This document shows, piece by piece, positions 22,496-34,400 of a DNA stretch of 64,000 nucleotides. The position numbers were made by a program, and so were the translations under genes. The notes under the pieces are model-generated. The model searched no databases and was not told the origin of the DNA. It saw only the letters and a list, made by a program, of their open reading frames with translations. The stretch's first letter is position 1. The number at the start of each line of letters is the position of its first letter. This DNA comes from Sphaerosporella brunnea (lineage: Eukaryota > Ascomycota > Pezizomycetes > Pezizales > Pyronemataceae): contig VXIS01000089.1 of NCBI GenBank assembly GCA_008704415.1, positions 1 through 64,000 of the forward strand. Direction: 5' to 3'.

Positions 22496-23032
22496 ATGAA
22501 ACCAACACGTTTCTCTCCAAAGCCAGCCCTCCAACTGCAAGATGAACACACATCATCCACGCATAACTACCACCATCCACCGATCTCCACCCTACCATTC
22601 TCCCAGCACGCAAATCAAATGGCCAGCAAAGCCCGCGCCGAAATCAACCTCCAACTCACTGGCAGCGCCTCCACCAAGGACCTCTGCACGCGGTTCCAGG
22701 ACTCTCTAAACGCAGGCCTATCACAGCTCGAGACCTGCATCGCCTCCACGCGCCGGCTGGTCCTTGGCCGCCCCACTGCCGCCCAGCAGAACTGCCTGCT
22801 GCATATGCTAGCTACCCTGGAAACGCGGCTGGGCGTGCTGAGGAAGAAAGTTGCAGTTTTGGAACAGAATTTGAGAAAGTTGCTGCGGGAAGAGTGTTTT
22901 TTGGAGGCTGGGGGGAAGCGGATGGAGGGCTGGTGTGAGGTGGCGTTGGAAAGGGCCCGAGTTGAGTTGGACGGCTGTGTGCAGGGGCTGGAGTTATTGC
23001 GGAGGAGGTGTGGGAGGGTGCTAGAGGTGTAA
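22496..23032 (+). CDS. hypothetical helical protein, 178 aa
   Basis: ATG at 22496 (MKPTRFSPKP) or in-frame MASKARAEINLQ at 22619; TAA at 23030-23032. After a disordered N-terminus, residues 45-175 are predicted helical with heptad-like leucines (LETRLGVLRKKVAVLEQNLRK, LDGCVQGLELLRRRCGRVLEV), so probably a coiled-coil protein. Codon use is strongly biased to C/G in the third position, unlike the flanks, which supports coding. No family recognised. A 238-bp AT-rich spacer separates it from foldback member 2. Confidence 0.5.
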   Translation: MKPTRFSPKPALQLQDEHTSSTHNYHHPPISTLPFSQHANQMASKARAEINLQLTGSASTKDLCTRFQDSLNAGLSQLETCIASTRRLVLGRPTAAQQNCLLHMLATLETRLGVLRKKVAVLEQNLRKLLREECFLEAGGKRMEGWCEVALERARVELDGCVQGLELLRRRCGRVLEV

Positions 23033-23092
23033 GATCCGGACGAAAATTTCCTGGCGCGGAGTGATATCCTGCTATCTACCTCACTTGAAATG

Positions 23093-23985
23093 CCGCCTAG
23101 TGGCCCGCAACGCCCGACATGGGCCCTTGGAGAGAACTATGCAGGCCGGGCCTTACTTATGGCCCAATTGCGCCAGCCAGGCTTAAAGGGTGGCCGGCCG
23201 GGACATCAGAAGTAGGGTAATTTGTAATTCGATTGTAATTCTATGTATGAAATACTCGCATATTGGGCATAAGCTCGAGCCAAAACATGAAGGAGGTTTC
23301 CTCTGACTCCTCAGCGGAACCTCTACATGTTTTCAACCGGGGATAACTTATTTGACACCCGACATATCATCATGGACGCCGCCTAGCCCTCCGTCTCAAT
23401 CGCGTTTGCCTACACTGGCTTCAAGTCCAACTCTCGAAGGAGGTCAAGCGACAGCAGACTACGCCGGGCCTGAAGCTACAATCCCGGGTCACTCTGTACC
23501 CACCATTTTCCAGGCAAAGAACAACGGTGGCCTTGGAGGTTCTGAGTATTCCAGCGAGGTCAGCAGAACCAGAGCGCATTTTCAGATCACACTATCAGAC
23601 CGTCGCCGCAGTCTAGGAGATGGCGCTCTCAACACTCTTGTGTGCTTAAACGCCTAGAGCCGCGATGGACTTCTTGCTTTTGCTAAGGCGGATCTGATAC
23701 AGATTGATTCATTGGTAAAGGCGCTGCTGGAAAAAGGAAAAGAAATTGTGAAAGCAAAAGCCTGGCCGTCACGTACCTCAAGGATATAGCCTCGTGGGTG
23801 TAAATCAATTTATTTTTTAATTTTGAGTCAAAAGCCGGCGGGCGCCCGCGGGCCGGCCAGTTTTGAGCCAACAAAGCCGACCCCGGCCGGGCCACCGCCC
23901 CAGATAGGCCCGCTTTTGGCAGACCCGGCCAGTTCATGTGCTGAAATTGGCCGACCGGGCTCATGTCGGGCGTTGCCAGTGGTGG
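23093..23985. repeat. GC-rich inverted repeat ends, possible decayed transposon
   Basis: The left end near 23100 (GTGGCCCGCAACGCCCGACA then TGGGCCC) is echoed inverted near 23975 (CTGGCAACGCCCGACATGAG then CCC). Inside both ends the sequence is rich in GGCCGGCC/GGCCGGGC. Between them is a 101-codon plus-strand frame (23352..23657) without a proper ATG or recognised domain. The ends are diverged, so boundaries and class are unsure. Confidence 0.4.
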
Positions 23986-24223
23986 GGTATATCGGACGTA
24001 CCTGGAGCGAGGAAGGAGATATCTCCCAGTAGCTTTGGCATCCAATCCACGCCCATCGTTCATCACTTTTTGGTTGCCTTTTACTTTCTATATACAGGGT
24101 GTGGAACGGTGGTTTAGTTTTGGAAATAAAAATCTTTTATTTCAGAGGGATGCTGCCTATTCCCTTGGCCGAGCCCTATTTCCGTCCAGAAAAAAGAAAA
24201 ACAAACAGACCCACAGCCAGCAC

Positions 24224-24666
24224 CTACTGAAGCCTCAGCAGCCCCATAGACTCCACAAAAAAAACATACCCCGACGTCCTCTCTACTCCACTCGGCGGAT
24301 ACAGTTTCTTACACTGCAACGCCACCTGGATCAAATACTCGCCTACCTGTTTGCAAGGAAGACTCCATCCATACGGTCCACTTTTGCGTCTCGATATATC
24401 AGCCACAAATACAATAGTTTGACACGAGAAAGGGGGTGGGGGGGACAGAACCAGATCGATCCCACTGCACTCCCTTGCTGTCCCAGCACCGAACACCCAG
24501 GCACTGCAGAGCATGTGCTTGATGAGGGTTTGTTTTTGATCATGTAGGAAACCCCCATCGCGCTGTCCATGCCTGGAGAGCTGGGCGTGGTTGTGCAGGT
24601 TATTTGCTGCGCGGCTGAGAGCGGGAGCAGTAGCCCAACGAGGAGGAGGAGCGGGGGAAGTTGCAT
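24224..24666 (-). CDS. small secreted cysteine-containing protein, 123 aa
   Basis: Exons 24666..24452 and 24380..24224 (372 nt). Residues 1-19 (MQLPPLLLLVGLLLPLSAA) are a clear signal peptide, followed by QQITCTTTPSSPG. The 71-bp intron 24381..24451 (GTTCTG...GCTGATAT...AAAAG) joins VGSI to CGPYGWSLPCKQVGEYLIQV, restoring the pattern ICG...I/LPC..V..Y...I...C seen in a widespread class of fungal small secreted proteins. The mature part has six cysteines (TC, TCSAVPGC, ICG, LPC, LQC). Function unknown; an apoplastic or cell-surface effector-like role is only an inference. Confidence 0.6.
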
Positions 24667-26190
24667 TGTTGTTGTATTGGTGGAGGGGAAGAGGTGACAG
24701 AGGGAGAGAGGTCATGGGAGAATTGTAGGGTGTAATATAGTTATACTGGCGGTACTGTATTTCCATCCCATCGATAAAATAGACTGGGCTCTGTAACGTT
24801 TGACAGCATACATGTGAGTAAAAACGTTAACGGAGCACGACATGACACTTCGTTCAACCGGAACAAGGTTGGATCCACCTTTTTTGGATGAGTGTGCTGC
24901 TTCTTACCCCAGTAATATATATGTTTGTGCAATGCAATGCAACGGCCATGCGTGAGGAAAGCGAGTATGAGGTAGGCTCTGTTCCTCGTCTTCCTTTTCT
25001 TCTGCCTTGTTCCCCATAGTACTCACCACAGCCATCAAAAGCCCTCTCTGTTAGCCACCAGCCCCTCCGGCCCTGGATCGCGATCGCGGCGGGCTTTGCC
25101 AAGTGTTGACGTTTGTAGCCGTCGTAACCGTGATCGTCAATTAGGCTGGCTGGCTGGCTTTGCCCTTGCCGAACTTTAACTTCATTAAAGACCCTTTTGC
25201 CAGCAGATCTAGATAAGCCGAGATGCCCAGCAAGGCCTGAGTGCATGCAAGACATAGAGATACACAAATGTACAGCAATATCCACCTCTCACCGCTTCGT
25301 CCCAGCATCTCCAGCGTCCCAAAAATCCATCCATTCGCGCCTCGCTCGCCAAAAAAAAAAAAAAAAAAAAAAAAAATGCAGCTTCCCTGGTTGTGCATAC
25401 GTAGGAGTTCACCAAAGAAAACTCCAGGGGCGGGGGGTCCCGAGAATGGGTTCAAGTTGTGAATTCTGAGCCACCGCCGGTTATACACAAGCAAGTACAT
25501 ATGCATCTACGCAATAGAATCACCTAGCTCTCGCTTCCTACCTACTCTACATAACCCGGGGTGGGGGACAACACACCAACCTCGCAGATGTTTGGCGACG
25601 AACATTGATTGCACAGAGGCGGTGAGAGCTTGGATAAAAGACTCTGGCGAACCGCAGGACGATTCATCAGATGATGGTGGGTAACACGCACATAGTGTCC
25701 GAGAATATCTTTCCTTTTGTCTAGCCCATCTTTTCATCTCCTTATGCTTGTTTTCTTGTTCTCCTCTGTCCTTCTACGGGTGGAAAGTGGGTAGCCTCAA
25801 TTGCAACAGCTGGTCCCGGCCAGGAGATAAAGGCCTAGCGGACTTCTAGCATTCGTACCTTATGCCATGGTTGTAAGCGGCCGAATGCAATCTGAAAACA
25901 GTAAATCAAAAAATTCAAAAAAAAAAAAAAAAAACGGTTACTGGTTAAGATGCCCCCGGCTTCCGCGCGAAATGACACTCCCGTGCCCCCCGATGTTCAA
26001 GATGCCCCTGTACTCTACGTACACGGAGAGAAGTCGAGATACCATCACCTCGGGTTCTGTTTGGAGATGACTTTGGGCCGCCGCGGTATGGAGCGAGACT
26101 CGTCGAGCATTTTTGTAGCTTCAAATTGCAGGGTGATTTTTTTCTCCAGATCCACGCAGTTCATGATTCCGTGCGAATGTAAACAGATGC
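24667..26190. other. gene-free stretch
   Basis: Contains A-runs of about 27 nt at 25350-25376 and 15-16 nt at 25919-25934. No protein-like frame or RNA gene seen on either strand. Confidence 0.5.
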
Positions 26191-26194
26191 AAAA

Positions 26195-26326
26195 AAGCTC
26201 CTGTGGCGCAGTGGTATAAAAAAGGATTGAAACTCCTAGGGGTAGCGAGTTCAATCCTCGGAGCTTTCTCCTGGGATTTATTCCCATGAGTTTTTTTATT
26301 TTTATTTTATTTTATTATTATTTGGT
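26195..26326 (+). repeat. tRNA-derived SINE-like unit with T-rich tail
   Basis: A 72-nt tRNA-like head: AAGCTCC (26195) pairs perfectly with GGAGCTT (26260-26266), the A box is TGGCGCAGTGG (26204-26214) and the B box region AGTTCAATCCT (26248-26258). A loop TTGAAAC would place a GAA anticodon. The D stem does not pair and the T stem conflicts by one base with the acceptor stem, so it is not a functional tRNA-Phe. The head runs into a unique spacer and then a (TTTTATT)n-type tail to about 26326, the layout of a tRNA-derived SINE. No target duplication seen. Confidence 0.5.
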
Positions 26327-27186
26327 CTTCGAAGGAGAGAATCATACTGTGTCACTCGTCCGAGAAAGCTCAACAGCTCAGACCTCATTCACTGGCAGAC
26401 ATCGCAGTGCTTCCTTCCCTAAGCTAAAGGATCTTTGTCTACAAAAGAAAAGAAAGGCAATGGAAGATGTGTGCAACGTTACAAACGCACTGGATTGTCG
26501 GAAGGCCCACACCGCACGCATCCTATATAGGTCTGTGGATCACAAAAGTCGCACTGTACCCGAGAATGCCGCTTTGCTATATCTCTTTCTCGAGTTTGAT
26601 TAGACATTTACCGTGTTGTTTGGGGGGGTATCTTGGGCATCGTGAAATCATGGGGGCGGGGTCATTTCGGGCAAAAGTCGGGGCATCTTGATCATTAACT
26701 GGAAAAAAAAAAAAAGATTATGTGCGGTGCTGTATGTACTGTACTCGTTAGGTTGGCTGAGATGAGTATTGAGTGAGTATACACGTGGAAATTGATACCA
26801 CCTTTCTACTGCATCAATTCCCCAGGAGACTTATCGAGTGCGATTCCATGACCCCATAAATGATAATTGCTACGCGGCACAGGTATACAGGTATATAACA
26901 TCAACATCTTGAACATCACATCTTCAAATCCCATAGATTCTCTGCCTCATCGTCATCTCCGCCCACTTCCACTCCCCTCCCTTCCTTATAACAAAACCAA
27001 CGGCTAACAGTAAAAAAGCGAATGCATCATCCCACAACCCAAAACCCACGCACGCAAAACGATTGTGAAAGTAAAGTAAAAAGACTATAAAAAAAGAAAC
27101 GAAAGAAAAACGAAAAGAAAACTCCATAATTCCCCCAAGCATGCAAATCTTCTATCCTCTGCCTAATCACCCCAGCCCATCCAATT
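26327..27186. other. gene-free stretch
   Basis: No protein-like frame. Short A-run at about 26702. It forms the 3' flank of the minus-strand gene that follows. Confidence 0.5.
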
Positions 27187-28344
27187 CTATGCCTCCCGCG
27201 GCGGCGTCAACGGCGCCCTAGCAGTCGGTGTGACATCGCTCTGCGTCGGCGTAACATCCTGGCCGAACACAGCTCTGACACCCGTGTCAATACTCTGCAC
27301 GCCCAGCTTGGCTGGCGCAGGCTTCGTGCCGAGGGCCTCGCCTCTAAACATCGAGAACGGGCTCATTGCCATATCCGGGGATCTCGGGCTGAGGGGCAAG
27401 GCGAACAATTCCTCCTCATCTTCCTCCTCGTCATGTCCGTGGTGTCTCGCTAACACGCTGGACGTCGGAGCGAAATGCAATCCCGTGCTGATGCCCAATC
27501 CCGCGAGCGGGTCCATGACGCTATGGCTTGGCTCCTCCTGGACGGTGGCGTCGCAGTTTTTGTGGCTGGTGAGGAAGTTATCTACTACCCACACCTGCTC
27601 CTCGGCTACCATCCACGCTTCGCGCCGCACCGCCTCCTCGTCCATCCCACCACCTTCGACGCCGACCTTGAAACGCCCCTGCCCTGTTCCACGGGATCCT
27701 TCCCGCTCGAGTTCTTTGGCAATTTCTTGCAGCGCTTTTAGGTCCTCAATGCGCTTGGTGGCCCAGGCCGTGTGCAGGCCGTCGCCGGGGACGTAGTCGG
27801 CGAGCTTGATCTCTGCCAGGCGGGTAGGGGGGGTATTGGGCGGGGTCCAGGTGGGGGTGAAGTAGATGCTCACAGCGGGAGGGATTGGGCTGTTAGGGGC
27901 GAGCAAAAACAGCGCCTCAGTTTTCTTAGCGGGACTGGTAGGATCCGAGATGATCTGGGTAGGAGCTTGAACGATGGGCCGGCTTGAGAAGAAAGTCGGA
28001 AGATCCTCCTGCAGCTCACCCATGTTGGGTCCATTCTCGAACTCCAGCAGACGCGCCGTCGATAGTGGTCCCGACGGCACCTCGTCGATAGAATCATCGG
28101 CGGTAGTGCCTCCGGCGCCGCTGCCTCCTTGCAACACGAAGTACCCGCCTTGCTCGCTCCGTGCGCTCCGCACGTCCTCCGATAGCTCCGCATACATCCC
28201 TTCCCAATCGACCAGCCACTCGCCGTCCAGCTTCGCCTTGGAGTCGGAGAGCTCCCAGGTCACGCACAGCACTTTTGTCGGCGCGCTGCCGCCGGTGGCA
28301 GTCTCCAGGAGGACACGCGCATTGGAGAGATTGGGGGAGCTCAT
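27187..28344 (-). CDS. uncharacterised fungal protein, 385 aa
   Basis: Single exon. It opens MSSPNLSNARVLLETATGGS and the N-terminal 70 residues look folded (VLCVTWELSD, GEWLVDWEGMYAELSEDV). A middle segment has VSIYFTPTWTPPNTPPTRLA and a helical stretch TKRIEDLKALQEIAKELERE. The C-terminal 120 residues are acidic and Ser/Pro-rich with LFALPLSPRSPD and PTQSDVTPTARAPLTPP, several SP/TP sites suited to proline-directed kinases. Length and codon bias support a true gene. I recognise no domain and offer no function. Confidence 0.7.
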   Translation of the reverse strand: MSSPNLSNARVLLETATGGSAPTKVLCVTWELSDSKAKLDGEWLVDWEGMYAELSEDVRSARSEQGGYFVLQGGSGAGGTTADDSIDEVPSGPLSTARLLEFENGPNMGELQEDLPTFFSSRPIVQAPTQIISDPTSPAKKTEALFLLAPNSPIPPAVSIYFTPTWTPPNTPPTRLAEIKLADYVPGDGLHTAWATKRIEDLKALQEIAKELEREGSRGTGQGRFKVGVEGGGMDEEAVRREAWMVAEEQVWVVDNFLTSHKNCDATVQEEPSHSVMDPLAGLGISTGLHFAPTSSVLARHHGHDEEEDEEELFALPLSPRSPDMAMSPFSMFRGEALGTKPAPAKLGVQSIDTGVRAVFGQDVTPTQSDVTPTARAPLTPPREA

Positions 28345-31300
28345 CGCTGCAGCAAGTGTAGCTCGGCAGTTGGTATGTCTAGACTTGGATGTTTAAGGGC
28401 AACTGAGCTGGGGAGGGGCACACAGAGGAGTGTCGTTGTGGGACGGTTCAAAGATCAACTACGGAGGGGTCAGCATGACGACTGCCCGCACACGTTCGAC
28501 AGTCCACATGTGGCTGGGAAGGTGGGGGAAGGGGAAGGAGGGGAGGGAGGTAAAAGAGAGGCTCAAGCACAGAGGGGGGGGGGGGGGTGGTGGTGGTGGA
28601 TGATGTCGTTTTTTGAGGGGCTGAGTTCTTTTGCTACCCCTCCACGAAGACTTTGCAATACATACCAAAGCGGCAGGAGCAGTATTTATTTGCAGCCAAG
28701 GGCAGGCAGAGGTGTATGTAACGGCAGGAGTGAGTGAGTGCGTATGCTCGCGAGGTGCTGTTGCTGCTATGTAGGTCGTAGTATTGTTTTCTGGATTCGT
28801 GACTCTGGGGGGGGGATCGGGTTGCTACTGGGTGGGGGGGGGGGGCTGGATGGGTGGAGGAGTTGTTGGTCGTGGTGGGTGGTATGGAATCAACGTCTGG
28901 GTCTGCATGCACCCTCCCTTCTTCCTTCCTCACGTTGTTCGTTAAACGCCAGACTAAAAATAGACTCTTGGTTTTTCGGCTAGCGCACAGTAGAGTAGTG
29001 CACCCTTCCCATCCACTCAGCGTCAGGCACCGCAGCCAAGTGGACGGGGGAGGAGTGACAGACGAGAAATATTTCCCCTCACGCCGATCACCGTTCGCCA
29101 TTTCGAGCAAGACGCACTCCCGACCCGTCCATCTCATTGCCGTTCGTGCTGTCCTACAGCTGAGCTTGAAACGAAGAATACGCTTGGCGCAGCTGGAAAA
29201 TAAAAATAAAAAATACTCATACATAAATTTATTCACAAACGTGCATGCATGTGTTGCTATATCGAGGCGTGGGTTGGTGTGACGGATTAACCAGAGATGC
29301 CAGCGATGAGTGACATCGCGTGATGCGACCCGCGGGTTCAATAGAGCGATAGCCGAAGAACCCGGCCAAATTACGATTTCCCCACAAACCAGACAGTCAG
29401 CTCCAAAATAAAACTGGTATACCCATACGTCGAACGCATAAAACAAACCTATCATACCCTACCGCAGTAGAGTAGAGTACGGAGCATAAATACACATATC
29501 TACACCAAAAGACACCCCCCCCCCCCCCCTTTTCATCCCGATCAGCACGAAATTTCTATCCTCCCCCACAGAAGCCGTAACCACCACCCCGGTGTCTGCA
29601 TTTCCTCCCTCAACCCTATGATCCACCGCTAAATGCTCGCAAATCTCAGGATCGATCTTGGCCGCGATCCTATCCGGCAAAGTGCCGACTTTTCAGAGGT
29701 CTGAGAAAGTTGACAGGTTCTTTGCCTTCCTTGCCGGCGGCCGCAATCTGCGTGCAACTCCTTTCGAGGCTGAAGTCATCGCGCAGATCTCGCCTTTGTT
29801 TTCGATGGGGTCGGTTTGGGAGTCTAGGTACTGAGAACTGATGGTAGAGCATGGAAAACTACGCTCGCACCGCCAAACAGCGCAACTACTTGATGTATGT
29901 ATGTATGTACCAACGAGCGAGAGGTACTTTTGGGACTTGGTTTGTTTGCTCGACATGGAAGAGGAAGCAATGATCGCAGACAAGCGAGGTGAAATATCGC
30001 GTGCGAAAGGAATGGCGGTCGGTTGACCGGTGCAAGGTCATTATGACAGCGTTTGACGGTTGACGGTTGAGGGTGTGAAGCGCGGAGTGCACCCAGACTT
30101 TTCTGGACCAGGGGATTCCGAACGCAGGAGTGCTTCAGAGGAGGGGACTCGGAGAGCGAGATCGTGGCTTGCTTGGGGATAATCCTCTCGAGTAGCGTGA
30201 GGAGCTGATGTGATGGTAGCTGTTGAGGTTCGCGAATTCAGCTGGCTGGCGATGAACCGTCTTCAAGCGGCTGCAGTAAAATACCATAAACCTTGCAGCT
30301 GATTGCCGTAACTTGTTTGAGCGGTGATGGCTTCCGACAACTCCTCGTCCTTGTTCTTCCAGGAGGCACCATCGCGACGCGCGAGAATTCTCGGCAAGCG
30401 ATAAACGCGGCGATATTACAGATGCGTTGAAAGTGTTGGTTGTGGGACGCCGTGAATGCTGTTTGCATGTACTGTATGTAACTAAGCTGTAGTTTGGCGG
30501 ATGCGGAGTATGATAAATAGAAGAGCTGCGGGTCGAGTTGGGGGGTGGACAGGTCCCTTGCAGTGTCTGGTGGGGGCTGGACGGTGGTTTTTGATGGGCT
30601 GTGGCTGCCGCTGTTGCTGCTGCTGGTGGTGATCAATCACTGTTCGAAGAACAGACACAGAATGTAAACGGCCGCATCTGAGCTGCTCTACACTCGGCCT
30701 GCTGCGAAAAGTCCACCCACCGCTTTCTATCTCCCACGCAGGAAAGAATATCTCTTCTTGTTGTTCTGCTCTTCTTCCCCCGCAACAACGCAAGTCAAGG
30801 ATCAACTTCCCGAGAAACGCCCATCCCCACCCACACACATCACATCATACCTCCTACCAGACACAGGAAGTACATATCGAACTTTCTCTCTCTCCCTGAC
30901 TGCTGCATCCACCGATCGCGACGCTGCGCTGATTTAGCTCCCTCGCGCCTGAAACTGCGACAACCCACCGCTTCTCGAGACCGCTGTTCTCGGGCAACCA
31001 CTTCACAACCTATCCTCCACCCCACGACACGCTCACAATCTCGCCGCATCTCTCTTCAAAACGCTGCTGTCGTCAAAAAGGGACCCGACGCGCGCCTCCG
31101 TCGCCGCTTCCCCGCCTCGTCCCCCCTCTCTCTCTCTCTCTTGTGTGTGGTGCCGTCGCTGCTCTTCCTTTCCCATCATCCATCGCGTTAAACCCAAAAG
31201 CTCCGACACGCGCGCTGCTCTCAACCACTCCCAAAAACTCTCCCGCGATCCTCATTCCAACAACTCCCCCTCCCCACTTTCTGCATTCAAGCACAACACC

Positions 31301-31417
31301 AACCCAATTCTCGCTGCTCACCGCTTCCTTGCCAGAGCGCGCACACTGATCTTCAACACCCCCCCCACCCCGCGTTGAGTTTTTAGTAAATGCGACACCT
31401 GTCATAACCCATCGGAC
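28345..31417. other. 3.1-kb divergent intergenic region and SET1 5' leader
   Basis: Between the 385-aa gene (minus) and SET1 (plus). It holds long homopolymer runs: G13 near 28574, G10 near 28837 and C15 near 29514. From about 30880 it becomes pyrimidine-rich with a (TC)n run at 31126-31141, typical of a long fungal 5' leader. Long frames across it run through these homopolymers and are not convincing. Confidence 0.5.
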
Positions 31418-34400
31418 ATGTCGCGCGCAGGATATGCCGAATTTTTCCCCAACGCCCCCTCGGTGGTGCTCGCCAAAAAGGCGGAGGCTGAACGAGCCGC
31501 GAGGGAGAAGGCACGGAAGGCTCACGACGATTATGACCGAGACGCCTCGGGAGCTCTGTCCGCTGCCAGTACGTCGTCTTCTGCCACCTCCGTACTCACC
31601 GCAAACTCGCAGCTCACCCCCGCGACGTCGAGTTCGTCGCCGCCGGACGTGAGCCCGCGGTCCACCGCGAAAGACAAGGCGGCTGCAGCCGAAATTGTCC
31701 ATGACTCTGCGCGCCCGGCCATACCGACGCCGAAGACGACTCCGCCTGCTGTCGTGAAACCGGCAGAGCGGAATTGTCGAATTAAATATGATCCGTTTCT
31801 AGATAAAGACACTTCCGCTAAAAAGACAAAGCAACTAATCTACCGATACGATGGCGAAGGTGTACGTGTATTCATTTTTCTTTTTTGGCGGCTCCGGAAG
31901 TGCTGTCAATGCTGTGGATAGTTCTAGCAGCGCAGCAATGGAAGTATGCACTAACAGTTCTTTGTAGGTATCAACACCCATACAAGACCCCCGGAAAGCC
32001 GTCCCTGATTATACTCTGGGTCCGAAAACGGGAAAGAAGCAAGTGCGCGTCGCACTGGCTCGCCACAACTGGCAATGGGACCAGCACTACATTGGCCCGG
32101 GACCACCTGCGCAAATCATGATCACCGGGCTGTCTGCGCTCACGACTGAAAGTGAAATCCAAATGCATTTCAGGACTTTTGGCGACGTAGAGAAGTTCGA
32201 GCTGAAGATGGACCCCACCACCGGCGGTTCTTTGGGGATATGTAGCATCGTATACCGCGACAACAAGCTAACCAAGACTCTCGGCCATCAAGCGGCCAAG
32301 CATGCGGTTCACAAGGGTAACGGCATGAAGATCGCAATGCAGCCGATCCAGGTGGTTTTGGACCGCGATGGACTGAAGTGCGCAAAAGTCGTGGACCGCC
32401 TGCTGGAAGAGAAGCGCAGGAAGGAGGAAGAAGCCAGAAAGAAGGAGGAAGCACTGGCTGCGCGTAATCGTCCACCACCACCACCGCCGCCACCGCCCCC
32501 GCTAGGTCCACAGGACAGGTCCCGAGGACTGTTACCGGTGCGGCGAGATCGTAGTTCGACCCGAGACCAAGACAGCCGATTCTCGAAGCCGCGACCACCA
32601 AACTACAGAGCTCTGGACGATGTGGGCGCCCGGCCAGCAGTGTTCATCTCGACCAAGTACATACCCGGAGAGCAGCGACTCTGTAAGCATCTGTACGGGC
32701 GGTTGAAGAACTTTGGTGTAGAAGACGTACTGGCGGATCGTGAAGGCTTTTATGTGATCTTTGAAAATATCAGAGGACTAGAGAGTTGTTTCCGGATGTG
32801 CGATGGAGACCGCCTGTTCAGCTATCCGATGCGCATGAAGAAGCTGCCCCGGGGGAACTCAAATTTACTTCCATCACGGTCTGACTCGAGGTCACCTTCG
32901 CCGCCGCCAAAGGAAAGGAAGAATCTCGAACGGCCCAACGTTCATAAAGCGACTTGCACGCATGTATTGGAGGACTTGAAACGGACTCTTCTCTCTGATG
33001 TTAGAAAGCGTATAGCGGAACCACACATCTACGACCTCTTGGACCCAGACAGGTTAGCAAAACGGCGAAAAACGGAGGAGAACTCATCCTCCAGCAACAC
33101 CGCCACAACAATTTCAACCCCTCTTACCACCCTCGCCGCTGCTACCTACCCTACCACCACTCCAATCGTGCCCTCAGTCACGAGATCAGGCGGTCTCGCT
33201 GCTGCAATAACAGCACTCCCGCGCTTCAAGAAGAAGCAGAAGCCTAAACGACTCGACACTCCCGCTTCCGACGCATCCCCAATGCCCGATAGTTCCCGGG
33301 AAATTACGAGGCCGCTGGCGCACCGACTTAACCACTATGATTTGGAGGGATCTGACGACGAGTCCACCACCACCGATCACCACCCTCAATCTCGCGGCTC
33401 TGCATCGAGAGCTTTGTCTATAGATATCGCTGATGACGACACAGCAAGTGTCACGACATCTTTGACAGACATCCGAATTAAGAAACGGAAGCGAAGCCTG
33501 GGAGCGCGGACACCTTCCAGACTTAAAGACACCGCCATTTCGACGGACGATGAAGACGAGAATGCCGGCAAAGCTTTGGCAGGTGCGGAGGACGAACCGA
33601 TGGAGGAGGAGAGTGGAATTGCGGACCAACAACCCGAGACTTACGATGACGAGGAGGAGGAAGTTGGGAGGAGGAAGAAGTCAAAAACCTCGGCAGTCGC
33701 TACAGAGGCCGCGGGCGCAAAGATCGAAAACCCTAAATCGGCGGAAGAGGAGATTGTGGATGTCACGGGTCTCGACGACGCCGGGACTGAAGCCATCCAG
33801 CTACCTCCGAACGATAAGACCGATGTAGCCATCGATCTCTTCTTGGATCAGATTGAGGCTGAGAGGGATGGCCCGAAGCCCGTTGTCGACATGTCTTGGA
33901 CGATCTCTAGCACCGATCATCCTCGAGTCACGGTGGCTGATGACCTCAATGTTATCATGGACGTGGACGGCTTACAGGCTGCGGTTATGGATGACGAGGA
34001 TTTGCTCTTCATGAAGAAGGCTCTGAAGGGACAAGAGCCTATGATTGGCAACATCCACGCGTGGACCTGCAAGTTCAAGGAACGGAAAGCTGCCAACCGA
34101 GAGGGCAAACGAGGTATGTTGTTTACGCTTGCATCTCGAGGCCGTTGGTCTAACTTTTGGAAGGAGTCATCCACACCGAGGACAAAATCGAGGGTTTCTA
34201 CCGCCCAAATCCCAGTGGTTGCGCCCGCACAGAGGGATATCGCAAGATTCCCGAGTCTGAGAAGTCGCAATATCTGCCGCATCGCCTAGCTGTTGCCGCT
34301 AAGCGCGCCAACGCGGCGGTGCAGTCCTCGCCAACCCAAACGAGAACCATCACGGCCAAGACCAACAAGCCTGTTTCCTCATCTCGAGAAAACCGTGTAA

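Noticed and set aside
26195..26266. Functional tRNA-Phe(GAA)
   Set aside because: The D stem does not pair and the T and acceptor stems compete for a base, so a tRNA-derived repeat is more likely.
28634..29455. 273-codon minus-strand frame upstream of the 385-aa gene
   Set aside because: Runs through G/C homopolymers and has no domain or coding character.
29459..29983. Minus-strand protein-like stretch (PDRIAAKIDPEICEHLAVDH, EGGNADTGVVVTASVGED) interrupted by one TGA
   Set aside because: No splice pair with the right phase bypasses the stop, the frame ends in a C15/G15 homopolymer and no family is recognisable; it might be a decayed gene but I cannot support it.
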